Source of the DNA: Aspidapion aeneum
Lineage: Eukaryota > Arthropoda > Insecta > Coleoptera > Brentidae
DNA: 64,000 nt
Assembly: GCA_963576565.1 (NCBI GenBank)
Contig: OY755045.1
Location: 35,670,667 to 35,734,666 of the forward strand
Direction of reading: 5' to 3'
Every line of letters begins with the position of its first letter. Positions within the stretch are counted from its first letter, which is position 1. Below the pieces are notes generated by a model. The model saw only the letters and a list, made by a program, of their open reading frames with translations, searched no databases and had not been told where the DNA came from. Below are positions 12,074 through 24,300 of the stretch, in pieces. The translations under genes were made by a program, and so were the position numbers.

Positions 12074-12385
12074 ATGGAGTCGACAACCCAAATCGCCGAT
12101 TACTCCGAAGTCTACCAACGCCTACCTTTCAAAATTAACTTCGCCTACAGCATAGGCCACGTGCTTAATGACGTATGTGCTTCCATGTGGTTCACCTATC
12201 TGCTGGTGTTCTTCCATTACGTCCTGGGATTTGACAACTGGCAGGCTGGAGCGCTCCTTTTGGTGGGTCAGATAGCTGACGGTGTGGCAACACCCTTTGT
12301 GGGGTACTACAGTGACCAGGGCGATCAGTTGTGGTTCTGTCGGTACGGCAAGAGAAAGATATGGCACTTGGTTGGTACTGTGCTG
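12074..12385 (+). CDS. MFSD12-like gene, exon 1 (residues 1-104)
   Basis: ATG to donor CTG|GTGAGT, phase 0. It encodes the first two membrane segments, the MelB-like cytoplasmic loop with conserved aspartates (QIADG, YYSDQG) and the basic GKRK before segment 3. Confidence 0.93.
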
Positions 12386-15300
12386 GTGAGTACTATTTTT
12401 ATCTTAGGTATGTTTGAATAATAAACCTTGGTACTAGTCTTAAGCTACGTAACGCTCAAGACGGTGATGGCTGGTTTAACTTTGCTTAACACTCTTGTTT
12501 TTAAAGTGTTTTTCTTAAAAATGCGTTACGAAGAGATGAGAAGGGAGTTAAAAGTGCTGAATTTTCGCATTACCTAATTTATATATATGGCACTCTACCA
12601 AACCAACTGGTAAAAAATGACTGCTACAAGCGTTCAGTCATATTGGATTCAATTGAACCCAAACGTATGTCGTGGATTAAAAAGTAAACGCTTTTATTAA
12701 AATTCGAAAGGTAGCGCTTTCAAATGACGTTGACAATTGATCAATTTTAACGGTTCGATGATTTGATATTAGGGACATATTGGGTCGTGTATTTCTGTGT
12801 CGTGTATTTTACACTTTGTTACCGTTATTGTTATTACTGAGCATTAGCAGCTTCTCGCTCCTTTGTTATGTACGGTAACTGCGCCCGGTACTTACGGTGG
12901 CCGGCCTTTAATGTTACCGCTATTTTTTAAGGTTAGTTTTGTATTGTATTTTTTACTTTAATTCGGTAGTTTGGTTTGTAAAAAGCCATAAATCTAATAA
13001 AAATAAATTACCAAATATAAATAAACAAAAAGTTGAAGGTGTGTGAAACTACTAAATTAACGTTTGTGTTGTGTTATCTTAAGTGTTCCAAAATCTATCT
13101 TTTTCGCCTTGAATGTTGCTGTTATTCTTAGTAACAATAACGGTAACAGCTGTCAAATTTTCTGTTATTTGACCTGACCCGAAATGTCCCTATTGTCACG
13201 ATTAGGGTAAATTTTTATTTTTGGTTTAAATTTTAAAAAATTCTTTGGATTTTGGAACTTTTGGAAGACAAGGCCATTATCTTGAGTTGATTTGGATGCC
13301 CAGACAGCACAAAAACATCCATAGTCGGGATATGGACGTTCAATGGACGATACATAGGATCACGTACATCTTAAATATACCTGTACTGCTAAAGCGTACT
13401 AAAACCATGACTGGAAAATGACTGCTACAAGTGTTCCGCCATATTGGATTTAATTCAACCCAAACGTATGGCTTGGATTAAAAAAGTTGACGCTTTTTAA
13501 AAAATTTGTCAATATAGCTATTAAAGTTGCTGGTTAAATCGACTTTTTTTTGGTTTTAGGTGATTTTCTCCTTTCCGTTTATTTTTTCACCCTGTATACA
13601 CTGCGAGGATTCCAGCAACGTAGCTCAGATGGTCTATTTCTCTATGTTTATCATAATTTTCCAATTCGGTTGGGCCGCAGTGCAAATTTCCCATTTATCA
13701 TTAATTCCTGAGTTGACGCCGAATGAACATGATAGGACTAGGTAGGTGCTTTGAGTATAAAATTACACGATATATATTCATAGCTTTGTTATTATATATA
13801 GCCGTGTGAGTTCACCAAACCAAAATTTATTTAACCCTGTACGTTGACTGAATATCATGCCGTATTTTAAAGTGTATAATACAAACACCAGCGAGAGTTA
13901 AAAGAACGGAAATGAAAACAAAAGCGTACGACTGACCTACCTCGGCTGTAGCAATGCGAAGGCTAATACTGTTTTACCCCTTAGTGTAGGGTAGGTGTAC
14001 ATATTATCGACAGTGTAAGGGAAATATTGACTTCCGTAGGCAACAAAAAATTATTCTGAACTACTAACGAGCGTATTCTTTTTCCTTGGATAAAATCAAG
14101 GGTCTATTTTACTAAAATTATGTTTTTTTATGTTTATTTTTAACAGTAATAAAAAAAAAATATAAAAAAAGTCAAAATGTCCCTTATATCGACAATTTTT
14201 AAAATAAAGGGTCCATGTTATCGACAAAAAATTGAACTTATTACCGACAATTTTTTTTTACTGAATATTTTTATTTTATTTAATATAATCAACAAGTACC
14301 TATATTAAATAAAAAAATTATCGTATTGTTATAAATTTTTTAAGTTAACATCTTATTTTACAAAGTGATACGAACAAAATTTGAAATATCTAGATGTAAT
14401 AAAAGAATGTCATTAGGTACCCATTTACTTAAAACTAATTTTCAAAATACTTTTAGTAAGTTTATAAATATATAAAATATCAGAGTGCTTTCCTAATTAA
14501 CAATAACAAAAATAAACATTAGTTTTGAACTTTTTACATTAATTTTTGAAGAAAATAAAAAAAATCGGGAAATACCTACTTTATACAAACAATGTTAATC
14601 AACATTTGATATTTATTTTGTACCTTATTCTTATTAAAACAAAAGTCATTTCTGTAAGTGGGATAGAAGATTTACACAAAAACAGAAACTTCGACTGTAT
14701 ATTTTTTCTAAAAATAAAGAGATCCTTAATATCGACACGACACAACAGAGGGTTATATCGACACTTTAGTTTAATTTAACATACTGTAAATGCTATAAAA
14801 ATAATCACATTGTCGGTTCAACTAAAGACCTCAGAAATGATTTTGCTATAATAAAATATATTTTTAATATTTTTTTATTAAAAATGTAAAGCTTAAAAAA
14901 GTAAATTTTTGTAAATACACCTTAGGATGTAATACCAACACAAATTTGCACAATCTATCGACATACGAATGAACCTTTTATCGACACACAAATTTTCTTT
15001 AATATAACACAAAAACTATGAAAAAAAGTATGTGTCGTTATTATATCAGTACAACGAAAAAGCTTTTCTTTTTTTTTAAACAAAATTTAAAAAGAAACAC
15101 CCGACTTATGTAAATAAAGAAATAAGTTTAAAAATTTCTGTGTAAGAACCTGATTATCGTCGGTAATGTCGACATTTTGTTCATGCGTAAGATAAGCTGT
15201 ACATAAAACCGATAGTCTTTTTTTTAGATTAAAAAAAAAGATTATATGATTTCTTTTTGTTTCTTTTATAAAATTTAACCCTATCCTAACAACCAGAATC

Positions 15301-18300
15301 AATTTTTTTATATAAAATTATTTTAGTTATATTAGTTCAAATCTTACCTGTTTCTTAACACCATTAACAGGCGAACCGGCCACATCAAGCACTTTTCGTC
15401 AACTGTCGCAATTTCCCGCGTATTTTTCGAGAGATGTAGTGGGGATATGTTTTATGCAGTGCTGCCAACATGACACAAATAATGACTTTTTTTTATAAAA
15501 TAGACTTTTTTCAGGTGCAAGGTACCCGGATCTTGATTTAAAAAAAACCGAAAAACTGTCGATAATATGTACACTGCCGATAATATATACACCCACCCTA
15601 TGTACTAATCCATATTGTAAAACAGCTTTTCCCGCGCGTGTAAAAATCGTGTTTAAAATAAATAATGACAATGAATGTCCGAAATTTATAATCTACCCTA
15701 ATTTTACTTACACTTACGCTTTGTTTTAGGCTGACAGCCGGCAGAAATGTGTTTACTGTTGTGGCCAATGTATTTGTATACGTTATGACGTTTGCCGTAC
15801 TTAGGGTCGGAGGAGGAGGTGACGAAAAAGTTGGACCCAATGATAGTAACAAGTAAGTTTATAAAACCAAAATAAAATATAATGACAATTCTGTTAAAAA
15901 AAAGTGTAGTTATTAAAAATATTTTAATATGAAAAATATTTGTAATTTTAAAAACATAAACCTAATCTTATTGATGATGATAACCTAAAAATAATGAAAT
16001 ATTTAGGACATCGCATAACGCTGCGATACGCAGATGACGTATCGCTACGGCTCGTATCTCGGATCCGCATTGTTATTCATTATTAGGGACCTTTTGCATG
16101 TGCCATTTTTCTATTATCTTCTATTTAAGGCAAGCGCAGTTACCTCGTTTGAACCTTATCGTTTACAAACGTGGAATTTCGTACCCGTAAATTTAAAAAT
16201 CAAACAAATTTCGTGGCTAATCGTGCAAAAATGAGTTTTTGTTTCTCTCATATTTTTCCGTGGGTAGCCTGAAAGCTTAACCTCACGGGGGTCCAAGATC
16301 TAATGGACACCTAATAAGTGTTGACAGTTAACTGTTTCGTCCTTATGCGACTCCTCAGAACACTGCTGGTCAATGTGACAATTCTTGCGAAGTTAATTAG
16401 ACGGTTTTGTCTCTAATCATAAGTAAATAGTGAGAAAACTATCGCAAGAAGCGCCATCTACCGAGATACGAGAGAAACAAAAAAACAAAAGCAGGCGAAA
16501 AACTGCTATACATATCGATCAATGAAAAGATCGAATACAAATAAAAGAAAACAAACTATAGTTCGTGACCTACGACAGCTCTTTGTCTTTCAGGCCGGAA
16601 CAACGCATATTGCATTTTTACCCATCATCAAGACACGTGAGCGTCAATCAACGGAATTTTTAAGCCAAATATTACTAATAAACATGGAATTTCGTACCCG
16701 TGAATTTAAAAATCAAACAAGTTTCGTGGCTAATCGGGCGTCTAATTAAATTCCGTTGATTGACGCTCACGTCTTGCGATAGTTTTCTCACTATCTACTT
16801 ATGATTAGAGACAAAACCGTCTAATTAACTTCGCAAGAATTGTCACATTGACCAGCAGTGTTCTGAGGAGTCCCATAAGGACGAAACAGTTAACTGTCAA
16901 CACTTATTAGGTGTCCATTAGATCTTGGACCTCCGTGAGGTTCAGCTTTCAGGCTACCCACGGAAAAATATGAGAGAAACAAAAACTCATTTTTGCCCGA
17001 TTAGCCACGAAACTTGTTTGATCTTATCCTTTATTAAAGGATAGTGTTTGACTTGTGTTCCAATAATGCAGGCTGCTAGTTCCTCTATTTAGAGACAGTG
17101 TTGCCACGCATATAACGTTATGTCAAAATGGATTGTAAAGTTAAAATATTCTTGAAACCAGACAATTTTTTCAGGAGCTAGCAATGCGGGATAATCCTAA
17201 GATTTAATTTTATGCCAGTTATTGAAAATTATTTTTTATAAAAACTGGTATTAGATATGTGATGTTTGGCAAGAATGTTCACCAACTAACCAAAAGTCAG
17301 CAATGTTCTGTGAAGTGCGTAAAAAAAATTAGAAGTACGCCATAAACACAGACCTAATCCTATATTTTCCTGGCAGTTTTTCACTGGTATTGCTCTTTCA
17401 GTTTTTCCCTAGTTGTCTTCAGAACTTTTAAATTAATTTTGCCTACATAACACAAAACAGGCTTTTGACAGATAAATAAAGGATAAAGGATAAAGAAATT
17501 ATGCCTGCCAAAGGTCAAAATTGGGCTTCTAAATATCACGTGACATTTATCATTTAATGTCGCTTTAATAAAGGATAAAGTTAGAGCGTGCAAAATGTTC
17601 CTATTATTATGAAGTGCCCAACATAGATAGCGTCGGTGGTATAAGCTGTGTGTTGACTATATATTATATATTTTAGGCTTTTTTCACCGGGTGACGTTTA
17701 CCTCTTATAGCAACTAATAAGAGTTACTCTAATATGCATCTTTTTTAATAGGTTTCAGATAATAGTCTGGGCTGTGATGGCTTTTGGTTTTATTTGTACC
17801 ATTCTGTTTCACGTGCTGATTAAGGAGTCAAATGGAACTAATAGTGAGCACGGAGACGTAAGGGGTACAAAAATGCGTACTAGTGTCAAAAGTCTTCTCA
17901 CAGATTACAGGTAAACTAAAATATATCAGGTGGAACAAATATAAACCTTATTTTTTTTCTGTTGTTGTTTTTTACGTTTGGTTACCCACATAGCACAAAA
18001 ATCATATCAACGTTAAATTAACGTGAACAAAAATAACAAAGTTTTTTTTTACTTGAAAACAACCTCATACCATGTAATATTTATTTTGTTAAATCTTCAT
18101 GCTTAAAGATAACTTAAAAACAAGGAGAAATCAAGCTATAAAAATGTACTTTTTGCTGAAGTTTCTGGTGCTGTGTATATAACGTGTTTTTTAACCTAGT
18201 TATTTTCATGTACCAAATTCACACCTAAAAACTCGTCCACAACATGTTCTAAAACGCCACTAGATTAAGACTTCTCAAACCTACTAACTTTCTGTGTCTT

Positions 18301-21300
18301 TTTTGGTCACGTTTTTTAATAACATTTTTTTAACTTAAAATAGACGCGAAAGAAAGTTATAAAAGTTCACTAGTTTAAGACTACAACACTTCAAGACAAT
18401 TTTAAAGATAGCACTCAAGGCAAGATAAAATATCTATATATCTATCTATATACAATTTTTTTTAAAGCTAAACAAGATTTTTTTAACAGTAAACACGTTC
18501 ACAGAATAGCAATGTGTCTTTATTAGGTTAATAACAGATGCGTCGTAATCGTGAAGGATCAGAGATCAGTTCCTTAACAGATTTTTGGAGTTTAGAGGCC
18601 AAAGCACTGCCTGATAGATTTCGTGATAGGTGGCGCTGCTGCTAGTAAAATCTGAAAAATATTCAATAGAAAAGCCAAGCAAGTCACGTTTTAAAATTCG
18701 TGTAGAAAAGGCGTGAATCTAATGTGATTTTAACGTTGCTGTTTTAATTTGATAATGGCGTTATTACAACGCAGTTGTAACGTGTCATTTTTACGTTTAA
18801 GGCAAACGTTACATATTTGTTTTATTTAGGTAAATAATCAAGGCTCTTCGACTCGTCTTTCTGTACACAAATTAAGGGTATTTTATAGAGCTAGGTTTGG
18901 AGGTTATATATTGTCCAGAAAGTTACCTGATAAAGGAGGCATTCCATCGAATTACTGTGGACACTGCGCACATCGTATTATTTGGGCATCGTAATTGGAA
19001 CTTGAGATCACAGGTTTCGGGAAAAATCACATAAAAACTTTCGATTGTTTTGTTTATCTGTAAAATTTCGTAATTTTCTTTGACGTTCATGAAAATAAAC
19101 AGCTGTTCTGCTGGGGAATGGCGGCGTTGCCGCATCACAAATGGTTTCAGTGACAGGAAGAAAACATTTAGATGAACATTTCATTCGCTTATGTTTATTT
19201 TCGAGGATATTGGCACACTTTGATATCTTTATTAATTTGATAAGGAGAAGATAAAATAAATACGAGTTATGCACATTTGTAAATGGGAGATAAACGAGGA
19301 ATAAAAACCAGGACTAAAAGAATAAACAAAATCGTATTTTTATATTATAATAAGTTAAGAACTAACTCAGTCTGATTGAAGGTTGTGTAGGGCTAGCTAG
19401 TGGTGAGCAAACTTAACATCTGAACATTCTTAGGCCGGGTTTAAGCAGTAGTTCAATGTGTATTTTTAGGTTCAAGTTCAGAAACAACTTTATTAATGTA
19501 GAAATGTTTTACAAAAATGGCGTCAAACCATATGAATCTTAGAGAAAACATATCTAAAGAGCAAAGGAAATTTTGACTAAAACTGTAACTAAAATACAAC
19601 TAAATTCTACACTTAGTATAGCTTTACTCATATGGGAATTGGTTGAGTGTTCGAATATTCCTGGGTTTGATGCATGCTCTGATCTTCAGTAATTGATTTT
19701 ACAGTTGATGGTTTCAATGCTGAGCTTCTTATAGTCCTGCTGGTTATTTTCCTCCTACTTGCTATGTCGGCGGGGGTCCGGTAGGCAAATGTTTGGTCTA
19801 TGTATGGAGGGTGTCTAGATGTCCTTGTTATAAAAATTTCAACCATGGAAATAGATCCGACAACACCTCAATGTGCGTTTTACGTATTTTCGATATCCCC
19901 TTGGTCGATGCTGCCCCCTGTAGACCGGTACGGAAGTATTAATGTATTTCCTCATTGGTTAGTTTGAAAACCGCGGGTTTTTTCTCCAGGCTCGCAAACC
20001 GGATTTAGTGATTTTTCGGCGAGAGCGTTTATTTGAATTTAACCGGGAAAATTTGGTTGGTACTCTGTACTGTCCCCACCAAATCTAGAAACGATTTCCG
20101 GCAACTTCGTTTTTTTTGTGATCTTGACAAAGGGTCTTGTCTCTTTCCTAAAGAATTTTGGCTGGGCTGGTGACCGTCTATTGGTGTCGCCATTGTTTTT
20201 GTGGTTATTGGCACTTAATGGCACTGCAGTAGTTGCAGATTATACCAAAGACGGTATAACTGTGAGCCGTCGTTGTTTAGGCGAATCTTAAGTGACGCTC
20301 ACACCCTCTGAGAGGGATTTAAGGCGGCCTACGCCGTTTCTACGGGAAAGAAGCGTGCCCGTCCATTCCATCGACGGGACAGTTTTGCTGGTGGAACGAG
20401 GTTCGAGCCAGTTGTAACCCTGGGAAAGGGTTTTTATGCTCGGGCAAGGATCCAGTAACAGATCTAAGACCCTGTGTTGTCCAGCATGATGTGCTAAGCG
20501 AGCACTAAGGGAGGCGCGGGCAGAACAGGACCCGGAGCAGCAGTAGCAGTGAGGAATGTCGGAGAACACCACTTCTAGGTTTAATAAAACACCAACAATT
20601 AATCAATAATTAAAGGACCAAGGTAGGAGCAAGCCTTTAGATAGATATTTTTTTATATATAAGCATAATTTTTGCCACTTCTTGTAACCGTAAGGTAGGG
20701 TATGACGTCATAACCACACTTTTGCGGAATAACTATTTATTTATAGTTTTTATCATACAATTGAAGTGCCTTGCTATTACCTTCAGTTTATAATATACAA
20801 GATGAACTAAATCTTTGCGTTATTTGTACAATCCAGTGAACCAACTTTGCAGAGACAAAAGAGAGATGAGGTTATTTTTTTTAGTGGTTTTATGGCACAG
20901 ATTTACCTCATGGGGAAGATCTCGGACTGGGTTGCTGTCTGTCTCATTCTACCCAACGTAGAATGATGACAGCGGATACTTGGTCCAGATCTCCCCTATG
21001 ATGGAATGATTTTGGAAGTATATTTTTTTTTACAATCATTTATATAATGTAGTCTGACACTATTGACTCAAATGTAGGTACACTGTGACCTGTTGGAAAT
21101 GTGCATCTACCTATAAAGAACTTTCTATTTGTTCATTTTGATTCATTTGGGAATCTTTTAGTATTTTATTTTGTTTATTAGTCAATTTTTTTTGTTTTTT
21201 TTTTAGTTTCACAAATACTCTGGAAGCCTCGGAAGTAGGTAGAGTTTCATTGTTTGGCTACAACGTTTGAGTTGAACTGTATTTTAAATAAGATCTTTGT

Positions 21301-24300
21301 AAAACATTGATATTAAAACACTGTGGCGCTTAAAATTTTCTTATTTCTGAACCCCCCCTTCTCCACTGCATAAAATTTACCGGGCATATCAATGTTTTAC
21401 CTAGCTGGAAAATATAGTTCTGCTTCCAGATAATTGTTGATTATTCAGTAAATTTTTTTAGTGTCACAAATTGGCACAGCGTTATTGTTCTATTCACAGT
21501 GTCACAAAATGTTACCCAACGCATTTTAATTGGCCACACAGTTTTAAGCAACGTTATTTTTTATAACGTTAATGAATGACCTATTAAGCTTGTTTTCAGC
21601 TTTTAAAATCGACGTTTTTTTTCTTACGCCTTTTTTACGTGTTAAACACGTTATTGTGCTATGGGGGTAGATTTTTGTGATTTTGGCTCTATCGAAAAAA
21701 AGCTTTCGACAGAGACCAAAGTCATAAAAATTAAACAAACGGTAAAAAACTACAGCCAGCTAGCTTCGTTTGGCTTCCCAAGTTTTTGTTATTTTTTTTA
21801 CCTTAAAAAAACTACCCTTAAGCTTTGTTTTCCTCCAAAGCGGGACAGCCGTACAAATAATAGCTTTTCTGAGGACTAGGAAGGTAAAAACTCATGTCAT
21901 TTAGATATATTTATCTTGTTTTATTAATCTTGAAAACATGAAATTTGCATTTGTTTAAAAATTTTAATTTTTAAAAATCAATAACACTTATTTATTTCGG
22001 CTGAGGGTATCAACTATTTCTATTAAATATTATCAAAAATATATAAAAATATACACAAACAAGATTCATTCATTATTGATCACTTAAAAAATATATATCT
22101 ACTTGAGGGGTAAGGGGCTATTTTAGGGGAAAATGCCATACAACCCACATAGGACTGAGATAGATTGAAATGACATTCACAGAAATTATATGACATGATA
22201 AAAGATTTTTGCTACGTGCAGCGTTTTTTTTTTATTTGAAACTTATTTCTATAAGCTTTTAGTCAATAAAATAGTTTGCTTTGTATTTATTTTCGCTTAC
22301 GAGCATCCAAAGTAATATTATTTCAATATTTTCTCAAAATTTTGCCTCGCATTTACGCATTTACGCAAAAAATTTCTGCTTTGTTTTTCAAAATTTCGTT
22401 TGTCGTTTAAGAGGCACTACTCATAACTTTGATATTTGTCAGAGAAAAGTAATCAATGAGCAATTTTTATTTACTTTTACGAAGAAACAGAATTTCAATG
22501 TGTTATTCTGGTTTTCTATCATCCTGTTTAATAAATGCACAATAAACTGAATTTAGTTCACCTTTCGCGAACCGAGTAGCCGCTTATACTGATATTTTCG
22601 ATAAACTGGCCCATACAAAACATAAAAATCCTACCTCTAGATAGAAGGTTGTATAATTTTTTAAATTGACATGCACTTTTTATTTTTTTAGGGTATATCA
22701 CGTAGCTGTGATATACATGGCTTCCAGACTATTCGTAAACTTAACTCAAGTTTTTGTAAGTCTATACCTGCACGAATCACTGCAAATGGTAGCCAGTGCG
22801 TTAGCTTTGGTACCTTTAGCTATGTTTATCGCTAGCTTTGTGACGTCATTTGTAGCTGAGCCGCTAAATAAGTAAGTGTAACCAACACTTCTTTAATTTT
22901 GAAAAAAAAATCGAATTTCTAAAACCTACCGCACACGAAAAACGAGTGTGAGAAAAAAATTATTAGGCTATTTTTAAGGGCTCAAAAAAAAGGCAGTACC
23001 TTTTGTAAACTCCGTAGATTAGATTAGTAGCCCCGAGCCCCCTCCCTTAGTGCGCCCCTGGATTAGGTACTATTCATAGTTTTTTATTCAATCCCATCAA
23101 AAATTATAAAATTGTTATTTTTAAAACATTATTTTTATAAATAAAAATATTGCCCTTTAAAAAAAATTATTTGAATTTTTATAAAGGTGAGTACAACTAA
23201 TTATTTTTCTGGTGCAACTTCAACAATCAAGGTTTGGGCAACACAGAGTGGGCAGTGAATAATGCCATTATTAGAGGGTTTACATAGCCGTCAAAACTAA
23301 CAAAGCCTCAACTTACCTCAACTTTAGTTACCGGAAACTCGGAATTCCACATCTATAACAAACTTTAAAGTTGGCAACGGGTTTCACTCCAAAATTGCTT
23401 AGTTTTCATACGCTTGACCAAGCAAATATTCAGAAAAACTTTATTCAATTTGTTAAGAAAACTTATAAAGCATTGGTGTATCAGCATCCAATCTTGGGAG
23501 AGGTAATTCAGTGAAAACACATAAATAGGGATGATCACATATAATATCTTTACTTACACGCCGCAGGAAAACATTTTTGTGGTTTTTGTTTATTTTGCCG
23601 CAAATTTTGGCATTTTTTGTAAAATAATGGCTTCTCTTCCATTAGTTATTATTACTTGGTTCGTTTGCATTTTACCAATCGGGGGGGGGGGGGGGTTAGG
23701 TTTGGTGTAATCTAATCAAACCTCCATTACTCGCGTCGTTTTTTCGTCATTGCGTGATATGCAGCGAAACAGGTGAGAAGTGGGTATTTGTTTTTCACGC
23801 AAATTGTTGCTCATGCCATGCCGCGAATTACATTTAAGGCCGCTTAACATGGTGCATGACAATAAAATTTGCAGGCAAATGCATGAAATTTTGCCCAGGT
23901 GCATGCGCAGTACAAATCCAGCTGATTGTTGCAGGCAATCCATTTTTATCGGTCCGGTACCATTTTTTTGCATGCAAACGGGAATTTTTACCTAGATTCT
24001 GGGGAATCAATGCATGGCCATGCACAATGTCAAACGAAAAGAAGATTTTTTGCAGGCAACAATTTGACCGAAATTTTTTGCTTGCAAATATTTGCAGCGC
24101 GTCATGCACCATTTCAAGCGGCCTTTAGGAAAAAGTACACCACCCTGCAAGTGACACCTGAAATGCGAAGTAACATCCGAACTGAATTTTATAACAGGCT
24201 TGGATACTGTTTAGCACAGAGCGGTGGTATTTTTGAGAATTTAATTCGTTAAGTAGTTCTTAAATTATTATGAAATAATTTTCTTTTAAAACAGATCCCT

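Larger units (their letters stand above)
17985..21667. mobile_element. CCCACATAGC inverted-repeat element, copy A (intron 4)
   Basis: It starts CCCACATAGCACAAAAATCA and ends ...CACGTTATTGTGCTATGGGGG, with TA on both sides. The left 0.8 kb matches copies at 36674 and 46584 (for example gatgcgtcgtaatcgtgaag and tttttggagtttagaggcca). The right 0.13 kb matches 47088-47229. The middle (about 18780-21540) is absent from the other copies, so either copy A is a longer parent or it carries a 2.7-kb insertion. Confidence 0.65.

Noticed and set aside
12122..12367. Open frame on the - strand across exon 1
   Set aside because: Shadow of the conserved MFSD12-like coding exon.
19628..20214. Possible - strand gene in intron 4
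   Set aside because: Short frames in different phases without splice sites that join them or any recognised motif; kept only as an unclassified GC-rich segment.
20380..20420. B-box-like gaggttcgagcca, possible tRNA or SINE
   Set aside because: No A box at the right distance and no cloverleaf arms could be formed.
23716..24252. Five overlapping open frames of 71-108 codons on both strands
   Set aside because: They lie in the palindromic TTA-flanked MITE and read through its G/C-rich ends; no domain.
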